Shown here: piece after piece, positions 41,876 to 50,392 of the stretch
Layout of the letters: every line of letters begins with the position of its first letter
Position numbering within the stretch: position 1 is the first letter of the stretch
Assembly (NCBI GenBank): GCA_014192545.1
Contig: BJHL01000004.1
Location: 124,001-188,000, forward strand
Origin: Phycisphaerae bacterium
GTDB lineage: Bacteria; Planctomycetota; Phycisphaerae; Phycisphaerales; UBA1924
DNA length: 64,000 nucleotides
Direction of reading: 5' to 3'
Position numbers and translations under genes: made by a program
Notes under the pieces: generated by a model
What the model saw: the letters and a program-made list of their open reading frames with translations, nothing else
Told to the model about the DNA's origin: nothing
The model's database searches: none

Positions 41876-42165
41876 GGCCCACCTCCGATCATCGGTGAGC
41901 CGGTGCTCGGCATCGTCTGGCGTGGCGCGTTGGAGGTCAGGCCGGAGAGCTTTCCTTCCAGGAACCAGATCTTGCGTTCCATCTCGGCGTACTGAGCGCG
42001 GATGCTGCGGGCCTCGCCGATGAACTCGTCGAGCCGCTTCTCCACCTGCTGGAGCTTGGTGGTCACCACGCCCCATTGGATGGTCATCGCGCCCGCCGCA
42101 AGCACGACGGTGACGACCACGCCGGCCCACCGAGCACTGCCGTTCTGTCCGTTGCCTTCTGCCAT
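41872..42165 (-). CDS. Small single-TM phage protein with coiled coil
   Basis: The 97-residue protein starts at ATG 42165 with GGAG five bases upstream. One membrane helix (WAGVVVTVVLAAGAMTIQWG) is followed by a coiled coil (LQQVEKRLDEFIGEARSIRA). The topology resembles phage holin or Rz/spanin-type or gp-like membrane accessory proteins, but its place in the head-tail connector block is odd. Function unknown. Confidence 0.6.
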   Translation of the reverse strand: MAEGNGQNGSARWAGVVVTVVLAAGAMTIQWGVVTTKLQQVEKRLDEFIGEARSIRAQYAEMERKIWFLEGKLSGLTSNAPRQTMPSTGSPMIGGGP

Positions 42166-42167
42166 CG

Positions 42168-42545
42168 TCACTCCGTTGCGATGTGCTTGGTGTGAATCCG
42201 AAGAACCCTGCGGTACGGGTCGCTGTAGCGGAACGGCGGCTGCCCTCCGGGGGCATTGACCTCGTACACGAACACTGCCGTCCCAACCGTCTCTCGCACC
42301 TGATCGCCCGCCCGCGGGAGGATCGGGCCAGCGCCCAGATCAAGGTCCCCCGTCCGCACGAGGAAGTCCCGCGACTCCACTCGGTGAATGAGCCCCGCGT
42401 CATCCGCCTGCTCGAACTCGGTCTTGCCGATGGTGGCCTGGACTTCCTTCTCGTCCGTGCCACGCCGGTAGAGGACCAAGCGGGAGAGGTGCTGGTGACG
42501 CTGGGCATCGAGGAAGGCCGCGCCGCGATCGAGCAGGTCGCCCAC
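42168..42545 (-). CDS. Head-tail connector candidate
   Basis: The 125-residue protein starts at GTG 42545 with AGGAG upstream. It follows the capsid decoration gene. MGDLLDRGAAFLDAQRHQHL, LVLYRRGTDEKEVQATIGKT and TAVFVYEVNAPGGQPPFRY fit a small beta-rich head-closure protein. Family call by position only. Confidence 0.55.
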   Translation of the reverse strand: MGDLLDRGAAFLDAQRHQHLSRLVLYRRGTDEKEVQATIGKTEFEQADDAGLIHRVESRDFLVRTGDLDLGAGPILPRAGDQVRETVGTAVFVYEVNAPGGQPPFRYSDPYRRVLRIHTKHIATE

Positions 42546-42554
42546 AGGTGCTCC

Positions 42555-43028
42555 TTATTGCTGCAGGCGAACGCGAACGATGGTGTCGGCGTCGACGGTG
42601 GCCTTCACCGCCTTGCCGATCAGCTTGTTCGCGCCGGCGGCCGCGTTCTTGGTGGCGTTCTGGGCGGCCGCATCCCAGTAGGTGAGCGTGCCCGCGGGGA
42701 TGGCGCTGCCCGCGCCGACCGCCTTGTTGAAGTCGAAGACGCCGGTGACGGCGATCGATCCCAACTGGCCCGCCTTGATCGGTGCCTGCGTGATGCCGAT
42801 GAGGTCGGCTTGCACCACCACCGCGCCGACGAGCACGTCAGCGCCCGGGGTGTAGTCGATCGAGCCGCCTTCCTGAACGAACTTTGCTGGTCCTGAAGCC
42901 ATTCCTGAACCTCCATCTGTTGGTGGGCCATCGGTGTCGATGCCCGATTGCTGATCGATGCCGCTTCCGAGTTCGCTGGGGAGCTCGCCGCCGAGCCCCC
43001 CAGCGCCTGTGCTTCCCTGCACGGGCAT
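42555..43028 (-). CDS. DUF2190-type capsid decoration protein
   Basis: The 157-residue protein has a Gly/Ser-rich N-terminus (about 1-45). The DUF2190 domain follows: AKFVQEGGSIDYTPGADV, VVVQADLIGITQAPIKAGQLG, SIAVTGVFDFNKAVG, AAGANKLIGKAVKATV. DUF2190 proteins cement or decorate phage heads and sit beside the major capsid gene, as here. Good GAGGTG upstream. Confidence 0.85.
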   Translation of the reverse strand: MPVQGSTGAGGLGGELPSELGSGIDQQSGIDTDGPPTDGGSGMASGPAKFVQEGGSIDYTPGADVLVGAVVVQADLIGITQAPIKAGQLGSIAVTGVFDFNKAVGAGSAIPAGTLTYWDAAAQNATKNAAAGANKLIGKAVKATVDADTIVRVRLQQ

Positions 43029-43031
43029 GGC

Positions 43032-44993
43032 TTACACCTCGCCCTTGCTCTTCACGCCGCCGCGCGGGTCCTGCAGGTTGACGCCGAAGTCGTGGTACCC
43101 ACGCATCCGGATGCCGAGCATGTTGAAGTCCGCATCGGACGTCTCGACGGTTGGGGCTTCCTGGCCGTTGAGGAACGCCATCTCGATGACGGGCAGGTCG
43201 TTGGGATCAGCGAGGAGGTACCACGCCTTGGCCGAGTTGCCGGTGTAGAGCGCGTTGGAGAGGTAGCGGCTGACCTCGATGCGGAACTTGCCCTGGTGCG
43301 GGTTGGCGACGGGGAACTTGGTGTTCGCGGTCGTGTCCCGCAGCTCGACGCTCTTGTAGAGCTGCGTGCCCATCGCCGAGAGCGCCGTCGGCACTAGCAG
43401 GATCGCGGGCATCACGCCGGTGGGCTTGCCGTCGGAGTCCACAAGGTCCATGAACGCGACCTCGCCCTTGGTGAGGCCGTCGATGCCGAGCGCGGTGTCC
43501 GCGCCCGAGACGAAGTTCTTATTGCCGGCGCTGAAGAACGCGGCGTTGTTCATGAACGCCGTCCAGAAGACGTCGTTGATCTTCAGGCCCGAGCCACGGC
43601 CGAGCTTGCGGGGGACCGTGGTGATCGCGCCGAGGTCGTCGTTGATGATGTCGCGGCGGTCGATCGAGAGCATCAGGCCGTAGGTGTCGGCCTTGTTGGT
43701 GTACGTCTCCTCGCCGAGCGTGCCCTGCTTGAGTTCGCCGCCGGGGGCGACCTGCTCGTACTGGTCCTTGCCGACCAGGCGGTAGCTGGTGACGGTCTTG
43801 AAGTCGCTGACGTTGCGGACGGCGCAGATGCTCCGCCACACGCGCTCGACGCTGAAGAAGCCCTCGAGCAGGAACTTGTTGGCGACGTTGGAGAGGATGC
43901 CACCCACATCGATGGTGGTCATGCCCGCCTCGATGCCGCGTCCGAACGCGGCCTCGAGCACGCGGCGGCTATCGCGGAACGTTCGGCCCGTGTAGCCGTT
44001 GGCGATCGCGGCCTCGAACAGGAGCTCCTGCAGGCCCAGCCCGCCCTGGAACCGCTTGGCGGCGATCTCGATTGCCTGCGTGGAGCAGACCTTCTCGATG
44101 CCCTCGAGCTTGGCGCTCTGGAAGCACGCGGCTTCGAGCACCTCGCTGGTGACGCTGTTATCCGGAGCGTGGATGGCTGGGGCCTTGGGGCGGCTGGCGC
44201 GGAGGACCTCGAGCTCGGTCCGCGTGGCATCCCAGTTGTCGCGGATGGCCTGGGCCTCGATCTCGCTGTGCTTGCCGCCGCAGACCTTGCGAACGGCCGC
44301 GATACGGGCAGTCTCAGCAAGGGCTGCAGCGCGGACCTGCTCAGGCGTCTGCTCGGTGGCGATGATTGGGGACGGGGTGGGATTGGAAGTCGTGGGATCG
44401 TCGGCCATGACGCTGGGCTCCTTGTTCTGACGCGCGGCGATGCTCGCGCTGGTGCGGCCGTCTGCGCCGAGATCCACAAAACTGATCTCGCCGAGCGTGG
44501 CCTTGCGGACGACGTTGACCGGGCCGGTGAGTTCCTGGCCGTTGACCGTCGCCTTCTGGTTGTCCTTGATGAACTCGAACTCCTCGACGCTCGCGCCGAC
44601 CGACGCCTGCCAGGGGAAGCCGTTCCGCGAGGACGCGACGACTTCCTTGGCGGCGCTCGTGTCACGCGAGATCACACCCGTGGCGACGAGCTGACCGGCT
44701 TCGACACGGATCGCGTCGGTGTGCCCAACGCCCGAGAGCGGGTCGTGCCCGAAGCGGATCGGTCGTGCCTGTGAGGGAACCGCCAGGCCCGCGAGGTCGA
44801 TCACGACCGGGTGACGCCAGCCCGCGACACGCATCGCGCCGCCGGTGTACGCGACCATCTTGAAGCGGGGGAGAGGCGGAGCCTGCCCATCGGCCGCAGC
44901 AACGATGGTGATGTCGGCGGTTGCGGTGAGCGTGAGAGCGGGAATTGTCTTCTTGGGGTCAGCGGTGACTGGCACTGGCGGTCTCCTCATCAA
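43032..44993 (-). CDS. Prohead protease-major capsid fusion (Mu gpT-like capsid)
   Basis: The 653-residue protein has an N-terminal prohead protease-like segment (about 35-205: RPIRFGHDPLSGVGHTDAIR, GFPWQASVGASVEEFEFI, LGEISFVDLGADGRTS). A linker/scaffold follows (about 210-270). The Mu gpT-like major capsid is C-terminal (about 290-650: GYTGRTFRDSRRVLEAAF, NKADTYGLMLSIDRRDIIND, WTAFMNNAAFFSAGNKNFVS, PHQGKFRIEVSRYLSNALYT). A fused protease-scaffold-capsid product is expected to cleave itself during maturation. Its start overlaps the portal gene by 35 bases. Confidence 0.85.
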   Translation of the reverse strand: MMRRPPVPVTADPKKTIPALTLTATADITIVAAADGQAPPLPRFKMVAYTGGAMRVAGWRHPVVIDLAGLAVPSQARPIRFGHDPLSGVGHTDAIRVEAGQLVATGVISRDTSAAKEVVASSRNGFPWQASVGASVEEFEFIKDNQKATVNGQELTGPVNVVRKATLGEISFVDLGADGRTSASIAARQNKEPSVMADDPTTSNPTPSPIIATEQTPEQVRAAALAETARIAAVRKVCGGKHSEIEAQAIRDNWDATRTELEVLRASRPKAPAIHAPDNSVTSEVLEAACFQSAKLEGIEKVCSTQAIEIAAKRFQGGLGLQELLFEAAIANGYTGRTFRDSRRVLEAAFGRGIEAGMTTIDVGGILSNVANKFLLEGFFSVERVWRSICAVRNVSDFKTVTSYRLVGKDQYEQVAPGGELKQGTLGEETYTNKADTYGLMLSIDRRDIINDDLGAITTVPRKLGRGSGLKINDVFWTAFMNNAAFFSAGNKNFVSGADTALGIDGLTKGEVAFMDLVDSDGKPTGVMPAILLVPTALSAMGTQLYKSVELRDTTANTKFPVANPHQGKFRIEVSRYLSNALYTGNSAKAWYLLADPNDLPVIEMAFLNGQEAPTVETSDADFNMLGIRMRGYHDFGVNLQDPRGGVKSKGEV

Positions 44994-46521
44994 CCTGGTC
45001 TGCGGGATCGGTGTCCTCGGCGGGCGCGTTCGCGGCCGGAGCGGCAGCCGGTGCGGTTGCCAGCGCGAGGCCGAGCTTGTTCATGAGCGTGAGCTCTTTT
45101 GCACGCTGGCGGAGTTCCTGCTCCCAGTCGCGGCCTTGCCGGGCGAACTCCGCGGCGAGCGTGGTCGTGTGGTTGGCCAGTCGCGTGGCCTGGGCGTTGG
45201 CCTCTTTGGCGGGATCAACGTGCTCGACGCCATCCCAGAACCACGCGTGCTCCGGGAGCGTTGCGGCGATGGTCCGCAGGGACTGCGGGAGCAGCCCCTC
45301 GACGAGCACCGCCTCGTTCAACCACGCCTTCAGGATGCGATCGAGCACGGCGAGCTGCAGGTGGTGCTGCTCGACGCGGATGCTCTTGTAGTACACCTGG
45401 TGGTCGAGGCGACCGCTGGCGTAGTTGTAACCCGAGGAGTTGCCCGCAGCGACGTTGAACGGCATGTTCAAGCACCGTGCGATCTCGTTGAGGATTTCGC
45501 GCTTGAACTCGCCGAACGTGGTCGTCGGCTGCTCGGCATGCACCTGGCCGAGCTTCCAGCCGCCCGGAAGCACGGTGGCGAGACGCTGCTCGAGTTCCAC
45601 CTCGTCCATCGGCTCAAGCGGATCGGCCTCGCCGTTGGCGGGGCTGTCGGTGTAGATGACGGCGGCGAAGTTGGCGGCGGTCTCGGCGGCGGCGATGGTC
45701 GCGAGCGTGTACCGGCGGAGCTGCGCGAACAGCGGGAGCGCCGGCGTGATGTCGGGGATGCCGCGGAGTTGGCCGGGCCGATCCGGACGGAAATAGTGAA
45801 CGACCGACGAGGCGGGGAACGTGTCGTAGGCCGTGAGGTCGTCAATGGGCGTGCGGAACACGCCGCTATCACCGGGGTGGCGCTTGAGTACGCGGTAGGC
45901 GGAGGGGTTGCCCCACTGATCCAGAGCGATGCCGTCGATCTCGTCGTTGCGCCCGCGCCGGAGCAAGGGCGTGCAGACCTGGTCGGCCTCGATGAGCTTG
46001 AGATCAAGCGAAACTGGCGAGCCCGCCGACGCGATGCCGGGGTTGTTGATCAGAAGCGCGAACGCCTCGCCGCTCTCTGCCCGGGCCAGCCGCATGGTGC
46101 GGAGTTTTCCGGGGAGGTCGACCGCCCGCGACCACTGCTCGAACGCATCCTCGATCCGAGCATTCGCATCGGCGTCGTCAGTGAGCATCTGCAGCCGGGG
46201 ACCGGTGCCGATGGTGTCGTTGGCGAGCGTGAGGACGATGCCCTTGGCGTAGGAGTTGTTGGCGACCTCGTAGCGGGCGCGGTTGCGGAGGACGCGCCGT
46301 ACCTCCGGGTTGATCGCGGCGTTGGGCGAAAGGCCGTCCGCGTTTGCCCAGTGCTTGCGGTTCTCCGGCGTGGTCTTGGCCGAGTCGAACTTGGCGACGA
46401 CCAATCGACGGCCGCCGCGTGCCCCGCTTCCGTGCAGAGCAGGCGACGCCGCCGGGGAGGGAGAGGCGGGCGGAGTTCCGCGACCGACCCGGCTCATGAT
46501 GTTGGCGATGGCTTTCAGCAT
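44959..46521 (-). CDS. Phage portal protein (lambda gpB family)
   Basis: The 520-residue protein forms the dodecameric DNA channel at the head vertex. RARYEVANNSYAKGIVLTLA, NDTIGTGPRLQML, GEAFALLINNP, VVHYFRPDRPGQLRGIPDIT and FNVAAGNSSGYNYASGRLDH are hallmark lambda-type portal segments. A positive and Ser/Pro-rich N-terminus and acidic C-terminus (EDTDPADQVDEETAS) flank them. It lies between a small head gene and the protease-capsid fusion in the expected order. Confidence 0.92.
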   Translation of the reverse strand: MLKAIANIMSRVGRGTPPASPSPAASPALHGSGARGGRRLVVAKFDSAKTTPENRKHWANADGLSPNAAINPEVRRVLRNRARYEVANNSYAKGIVLTLANDTIGTGPRLQMLTDDADANARIEDAFEQWSRAVDLPGKLRTMRLARAESGEAFALLINNPGIASAGSPVSLDLKLIEADQVCTPLLRRGRNDEIDGIALDQWGNPSAYRVLKRHPGDSGVFRTPIDDLTAYDTFPASSVVHYFRPDRPGQLRGIPDITPALPLFAQLRRYTLATIAAAETAANFAAVIYTDSPANGEADPLEPMDEVELEQRLATVLPGGWKLGQVHAEQPTTTFGEFKREILNEIARCLNMPFNVAAGNSSGYNYASGRLDHQVYYKSIRVEQHHLQLAVLDRILKAWLNEAVLVEGLLPQSLRTIAATLPEHAWFWDGVEHVDPAKEANAQATRLANHTTTLAAEFARQGRDWEQELRQRAKELTLMNKLGLALATAPAAAPAANAPAEDTDPADQVDEETASASHR

Positions 46522-46528
46522 GGGCGGG

Positions 46529-46741
46529 TCAGACAGAACCGGGCGGGACGATCTTGGCGAACTTGATGCCGAGGCCGGGCTTCCTCGCGGCGGCCTTGGA
46601 CGCGAGGTAGCGGTCGGCCTCGATCTGGTCCTTCAGCGGGTGCTGCTCGACGGACTGCCCGTCGACGGACGCCTTCGCGGGCTGCGACGCGTTGTCGCGT
46701 ATGGCCTGCTCGAGATCCGGGTTGGGAGATGGGTCAGGCAT
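46529..46741 (-). CDS. Small phage protein between terminase and portal
   Basis: The 70-residue protein starts at Met 46741; an upstream in-frame GTG at 46780 is possible. It is helical (DLEQAIRDNASQPAKASVDG, KDQIEADRYLASKAAARKPG). Position matches gpW-like or head-joining small genes, but the sequence resembles a short protein often seen before portal genes in related phages, of unknown function. Confidence 0.55.
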   Translation of the reverse strand: MPDPSPNPDLEQAIRDNASQPAKASVDGQSVEQHPLKDQIEADRYLASKAAARKPGLGIKFAKIVPPGSV

Positions 46742-46868
46742 GGGGTGTCGTGGGACGTGCGAGCGGAAGCCCGTCGTCACGTGCTACCTATGCAAAAGCG
46801 GATCGCTCTGCGCGCATCGCAACGTGTTTTGATCCAACCGATGCCACCGGTAGAACCCTGCCGCACAA

Positions 46869-47057
46869 TCAGCCGCCGATGCGTTCATGGGTTGTCACGC
46901 GGCGACCGCAGTGACGGCAGGCACGGCGGCGTCGTAGTGCACCGCCCGGTGCGGCGCGGGTGTAGAGCACCTCAAAGTGGCGACACCCGCACTTTGGACA
47001 CATCAGCCCGCGGGCTTCTTGCTTCAGAGGTCGCGGGGCCTCGCGCGGGGTGCTCAT
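46869..47057 (-). CDS. Small zinc-ribbon protein (NrdR/Ogr-like)
   Basis: The 62-residue protein starts at ATG 47057 with a 4-base overlap with the terminase stop. A treble-clef/ribbon is formed by CPKCGCRHFEVLYTR and ACRHCGRRVTTHERI, much like the N-terminal Zn ribbon of NrdR or phage Ogr/Delta activators. Ogr-like proteins activate late transcription, which would suit this place; this is a suggestion only. Confidence 0.65.
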   Translation of the reverse strand: MSTPREAPRPLKQEARGLMCPKCGCRHFEVLYTRAAPGGALRRRRACRHCGRRVTTHERIGG

Positions 47058-49339
47058 CGACGGCCTCCTCGAAGCTGCGAGAGCTTGATGCGAGGTCGGA
47101 CGGCGACCTTGTGGTCCGTGCCAAAGAGCACCGCGCCCTGCATGGACGCAGCGACGGCCGTGCCGACCAGCCCGTCGAACCAGTGGTTGTCCAGACCTTC
47201 GACCCGGAGCTTCCACTCGTCCACGGTGCGGCCCCGGCCCTCCGTCCGCACGCGGTACTCGCTGGTGAGGTGCTCCGACAACAGACGGTGTGTTTCGGGC
47301 TTCTGGCCGAACAGAGAGAGCCCGCCGGAATCGCCCATGGGCACCGCGAGACGGGCGTGCACGAATGACTTCCAGTAATTCGTGTCGAACAGGACGTGCC
47401 GCACCGCCCGCTTTCCAGTCACGATTGGCACTCGCCAGTTCAGCCCGACCCGCTCGCCGCGTTTGCGTTTGTAGTCGCTGAAGGGGAGGCTGCTCGCGCC
47501 GACATACCTGCCGTGGCTGGGCGTGAGCACGCTCGCGTGCGGGCTCTGGCGACAGAATTGATAGACCACATCGGTGGATGAACCCCAGTTGGCATCGATC
47601 AAGCATCGGTCGATCCGCACCATCGCGCCGTCGTCGCGCCGCCACTCGCGAGCAACCGTCGCCTCGATGAGCCGCTCCAGGCCACCGTAGATCGCGCCTT
47701 CAACGCCGGCGCGTGGTGATGCGGCCCCAAGCGTCCGGCGTACATCCCGAAGCGTGAAGTATGCCTGTTTCTGGTCCGGCTCGGTGCCATAGTCGATGAT
47801 GTGACCCGTGAAGTCGTCCTCCCAGGCGGCCACGAGGTAGAACAGTGCCTTGCCCTGCACGTCCACGAACATCGTCAAGTGCGAGCACCCGAGTGGGACA
47901 AGCCCGCGGGCGTGCCCGTTCACCTTCGCTGCGATCTGGTCGGCGCTCAACAGGTCGTCTGCGACCTCGACCTCGGGCAGCGGTTCGTTCTGGTACTCGG
48001 CGAAGAACGCGGCCTCGTTCTGCAGCCGGAGATTCATGGCGTGCTGCACCGCCGACAACTCGTCGTGGTTGAACCGCTCCGGCCAGGCGATGGCCGCCCC
48101 CTCGTCCATCGCCGTCCGATGCTTGCCGTAGAACGCCGTGGCATCAATGCTCCCGCGATCGGCGCGAAGCCCCTCGGCCCGCACGCGGGCGTACTCGGCC
48201 CAGAGCTTCTCGTTCTTGGGGAACGAATAGACCATCTTGGTCCGCTCGCCCTGCCACTGCGGGTGTTTGTCGCGGTCGAGAATGCGGTCGGCCAGATCGT
48301 CAGGGCGGACCACCGTCAGCGTCATCAGGCCGGCGATCTTCCGTCCGGGCCCGGCCATGCCGAGGATCGCGCCCGCGAGAATGCGCTCGCGGTTGGCGCA
48401 CTGGGACGGCGAACGGGCGCTCTCGTCGGTCTGCGGGTCGTCGATCAGTACGAGCGACGGGCGGACGCTCACCCCGTCGACACGCTTGTGCTTCATGCCA
48501 CGGATGCGGCCGGTGATCCCCGCGACACGAATGATCGCGCCCGATGCCGCGGAGCCGGGAATCGTGGGCAGCACGATCTCCCGGGCGGTCCACCCGATGT
48601 GGGTCTGCTTGCCCTGGTAGAGCTGCCCTGAAGCCCGCTGGTGGATGCCTTCGAGCGAGCGGATCGGGTGGCAGACCTCTGGGAAGTCGCCGCCGAGGAT
48701 CTCGCTGTTTTCCAGCTCCGCCTTGATCGAATCGAGCATCCCGGCCGCGTGCTCTTCGTCGGAGCCGACAAGCGCCACGAACTCCCGGTGCCCGTACACC
48801 AACGCCCACAGACACGCGATCTCGCACAGCGAGGTCTTGCCTGAGCCGCGCGGCATCGCCATCGCAAACAAACCGCCTTCGAGCACCGCCTGTTCAATCT
48901 TGCCGATGACCTTGAGATGGTCATCCGACCACTTGAGGTGGAACGTCTGCGGGAAGTACGCCTCGCAGAAGTATCGGAAGTCCCGCGCGGCTCGCTCTCG
49001 CCTGGCCGGGTCCGCAACCGACGGCAGGTCACCAATGTCCCGTCCCGACAACGACAGCATCGCGTTGCGGAGCCGGGCACGCTCTTTCATCGCGTCATAG
49101 CCCGTGAGACCCTCAGGCGCATCGGCAGCATCGGCGATCGCCTCGTGCCGCGTAGTCGCCAGCCACGCCACGTATCGGAACAGATCAACCTTGCCCGCAT
49201 CGCCGTCGGCCGCGACGCGGAACCCGGCGCGCGTGCGATGCCGGTGGAGTTGCCGCTCGCTGATCACCTCCCCCAACGGTGTGCTGTTGAGCAGCCGCGC
49301 GAGTTCGCCTGGCTTGAGTTTGCGCGGGTCAATCGCCAC
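47054..49339 (-). CDS. Phage terminase large subunit
   Basis: The 761-residue packaging ATPase/nuclease has an N-terminal about 65-residue DNA-binding-like domain (ELARLLNSTPLGEVISERQL, VDLFRYVAWLATTR). The ATPase carries Walker A MPRGSGKTS (about 160-168) and Walker B SLVLIDDPQT (about 297-306). The C-terminal nuclease region (about 480-720) has LTMFVDVQGKALFYLVAAW and DRCLIDANWGSSTDVVYQF, probable metal-site Asp residues. It cuts and pumps concatemeric DNA into the head through the portal. Its first 11 bases overlap the small upstream gene. Confidence 0.9.
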   Translation of the reverse strand: MAIDPRKLKPGELARLLNSTPLGEVISERQLHRHRTRAGFRVAADGDAGKVDLFRYVAWLATTRHEAIADAADAPEGLTGYDAMKERARLRNAMLSLSGRDIGDLPSVADPARRERAARDFRYFCEAYFPQTFHLKWSDDHLKVIGKIEQAVLEGGLFAMAMPRGSGKTSLCEIACLWALVYGHREFVALVGSDEEHAAGMLDSIKAELENSEILGGDFPEVCHPIRSLEGIHQRASGQLYQGKQTHIGWTAREIVLPTIPGSAASGAIIRVAGITGRIRGMKHKRVDGVSVRPSLVLIDDPQTDESARSPSQCANRERILAGAILGMAGPGRKIAGLMTLTVVRPDDLADRILDRDKHPQWQGERTKMVYSFPKNEKLWAEYARVRAEGLRADRGSIDATAFYGKHRTAMDEGAAIAWPERFNHDELSAVQHAMNLRLQNEAAFFAEYQNEPLPEVEVADDLLSADQIAAKVNGHARGLVPLGCSHLTMFVDVQGKALFYLVAAWEDDFTGHIIDYGTEPDQKQAYFTLRDVRRTLGAASPRAGVEGAIYGGLERLIEATVAREWRRDDGAMVRIDRCLIDANWGSSTDVVYQFCRQSPHASVLTPSHGRYVGASSLPFSDYKRKRGERVGLNWRVPIVTGKRAVRHVLFDTNYWKSFVHARLAVPMGDSGGLSLFGQKPETHRLLSEHLTSEYRVRTEGRGRTVDEWKLRVEGLDNHWFDGLVGTAVAASMQGAVLFGTDHKVAVRPRIKLSQLRGGRR

Positions 49340-49577
49340 CTGCAGACATCTCCTTCACGAGCCACGCGGCGTAGTGCACGAGGTTGACGCTGCCGTCGGC
49401 GTTGGTCGGCGCGCCCGCATCGATGTCGGCGCGGAGCATCGCTTCGGTCACGGGCTTGCCGCCAAGCCGGGTGAGCACGCGGGCGGCGTCCGCGACGGGC
49501 ATCGCCGCCGGGTTGAGTCGGGACATTCCCTGTCCTCCAGCCGCTGGCTGGGAACTAGGCGCGTGTTCGGGAGTCAT
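49329..49577 (-). CDS. Terminase small subunit-like DNA-binding protein
   Basis: The 82-residue protein starts at ATG 49577. Its C-terminal half (ADAARVLTRLGGKPVTEAML, VNLVHYAAWLVKEM) is similar to the N-terminal domain of the terminase large subunit that follows (ARLLN...VISERQL...VDLFRYVAWLA). The pair may be a small subunit and its fused paralogue. Overlaps terminase by 11 bases. Confidence 0.6.
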   Translation of the reverse strand: MTPEHAPSSQPAAGGQGMSRLNPAAMPVADAARVLTRLGGKPVTEAMLRADIDAGAPTNADGSVNLVHYAAWLVKEMSAGGD

Positions 49578-49597
49578 CGCGGACCTCCCGCGCGAAC

Positions 49598-49629
49598 TTG
49601 CCCACATGGGCGGCAGAGTTGCCCACATG
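49598..49629. promoter_or_regulatory. Direct repeat TTGCCCACATG x2, possible operator
   Basis: TTGCCCACATG occurs at 49598-49608 and 49619-49629, start to start exactly 21 bases (two helical turns). It lies in the divergent spacer (49578-49738) between the leftward late operon and the rightward small-gene cassette. A dimer or tetramer could bind side by side on one face of the helix. Confidence 0.5.
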
Positions 49630-49738
49630 TCGCAGAATCATCGAGAAATGCAGCCCCAACGCCTTGCCTGTTGGCCCGATGCCGACGAATGTGTGTCACA
49701 CGCGAGCGGGATGGCCGCACGCGACGGAGACCACGACG

Positions 49739-50047
49739 ATGAACGCCAAGAAGACCACCAAGACCAGCCTCGACGGGATCAGCAAGCAGAAGGCGATCGA
49801 CGCCGAGATGGAATGGGCCAAGGTCGAGCTCTTGCTCGAAACACTGGAAACCCGCAAGAGCGATGGCCTCGACTTCCACGAGATCCCGGTCTGGTCGATC
49901 CGCGACCTGGTCCGCCACGCCTTTGAGGCCGGGTACCACGAGGGCCTGCACACGGGTTACCGCCAAGGGCGAACGGACGCGTGCCGCGAGGCGGCACGAG
50001 AAGAGGCCCCGACAAGCCCACGAAATCCTGAACTGCCGACGACCTGA
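49739..50047 (+). CDS. Small helical phage protein, rightward cassette gene 1
   Basis: The 102-residue protein starts at ATG 49739 with GGAGA upstream. KAIDAEMEWAKVELLLETLE and IPVWSIRDLVRHAFEAGYHE, then HTGYRQGRTDACREAAREEA; the AFEAGYHEGLH-like segment is reminiscent of small DNA-modifying accessory proteins. Function unknown. A hairpin with T-rich tail follows directly. Confidence 0.6.
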   Translation: MNAKKTTKTSLDGISKQKAIDAEMEWAKVELLLETLETRKSDGLDFHEIPVWSIRDLVRHAFEAGYHEGLHTGYRQGRTDACREAAREEAPTSPRNPELPTT

Positions 50048-50075
50048 AGCCCGCGAAATGCGGGCTTCGCTGTTT
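50046..50075 (+). terminator. Hairpin terminator after cassette gene 1
   Basis: A 9-bp stem GAAGCCCGC/GCGGGCTTC (50046-50068) with a GAAAT loop overlaps the stop codon. It is followed by GCTGTTTAA, a weak T tract; it may attenuate rather than end transcription into gene 2. Confidence 0.5.
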
Positions 50076-50107
50076 AACCGACCACCCATTCGCATAGGAG
50101 CAGAAGC

Positions 50108-50371
50108 ATGAACAAGCGCACAACCAAGTCCACGAAGCCCGAACCCACCGCCGCCGAGGCCTACGCAGCGAGGCGCAACGACATCGCCCGCCTGATGGAC
50201 GTGCTGCAGATGGAACTCGACAAGCACGCGGAGGCCGCGAAGGCCGACCCGCGCAACTGGGGCCGCACGGGCGACCTCGGGAAGGTCCGCAGCGACCTGA
50301 TCGACCTGGTCGGTTTCATGAGCGGGATGGACCGCGAGCACATCGAGGCCTTCTTGAACGACGCCGAGTGA
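50108..50371 (+). CDS. Small phage protein, rightward cassette gene 2
   Basis: The 87-residue helical protein has a basic N-terminus (KRTTKSTKPEPTAAEAYAAR), then IARLMDVLQMELDKHAEAAK and LIDLVGFMSGMDREHIEAFL. ATG has AGGAG upstream. Unrecognised family. Confidence 0.55.
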   Translation: MNKRTTKSTKPEPTAAEAYAARRNDIARLMDVLQMELDKHAEAAKADPRNWGRTGDLGKVRSDLIDLVGFMSGMDREHIEAFLNDAE

Positions 50372-50392
50372 CCCCCTCCAAGGAGACACGCC

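Noticed and set aside
44845-46566. 573-codon plus-strand frame opposite the portal gene
   Set aside because: Antisense shadow of the portal; Gly/Glu/Val-rich with no recognisable fold, and portal homology on the minus strand is clear.
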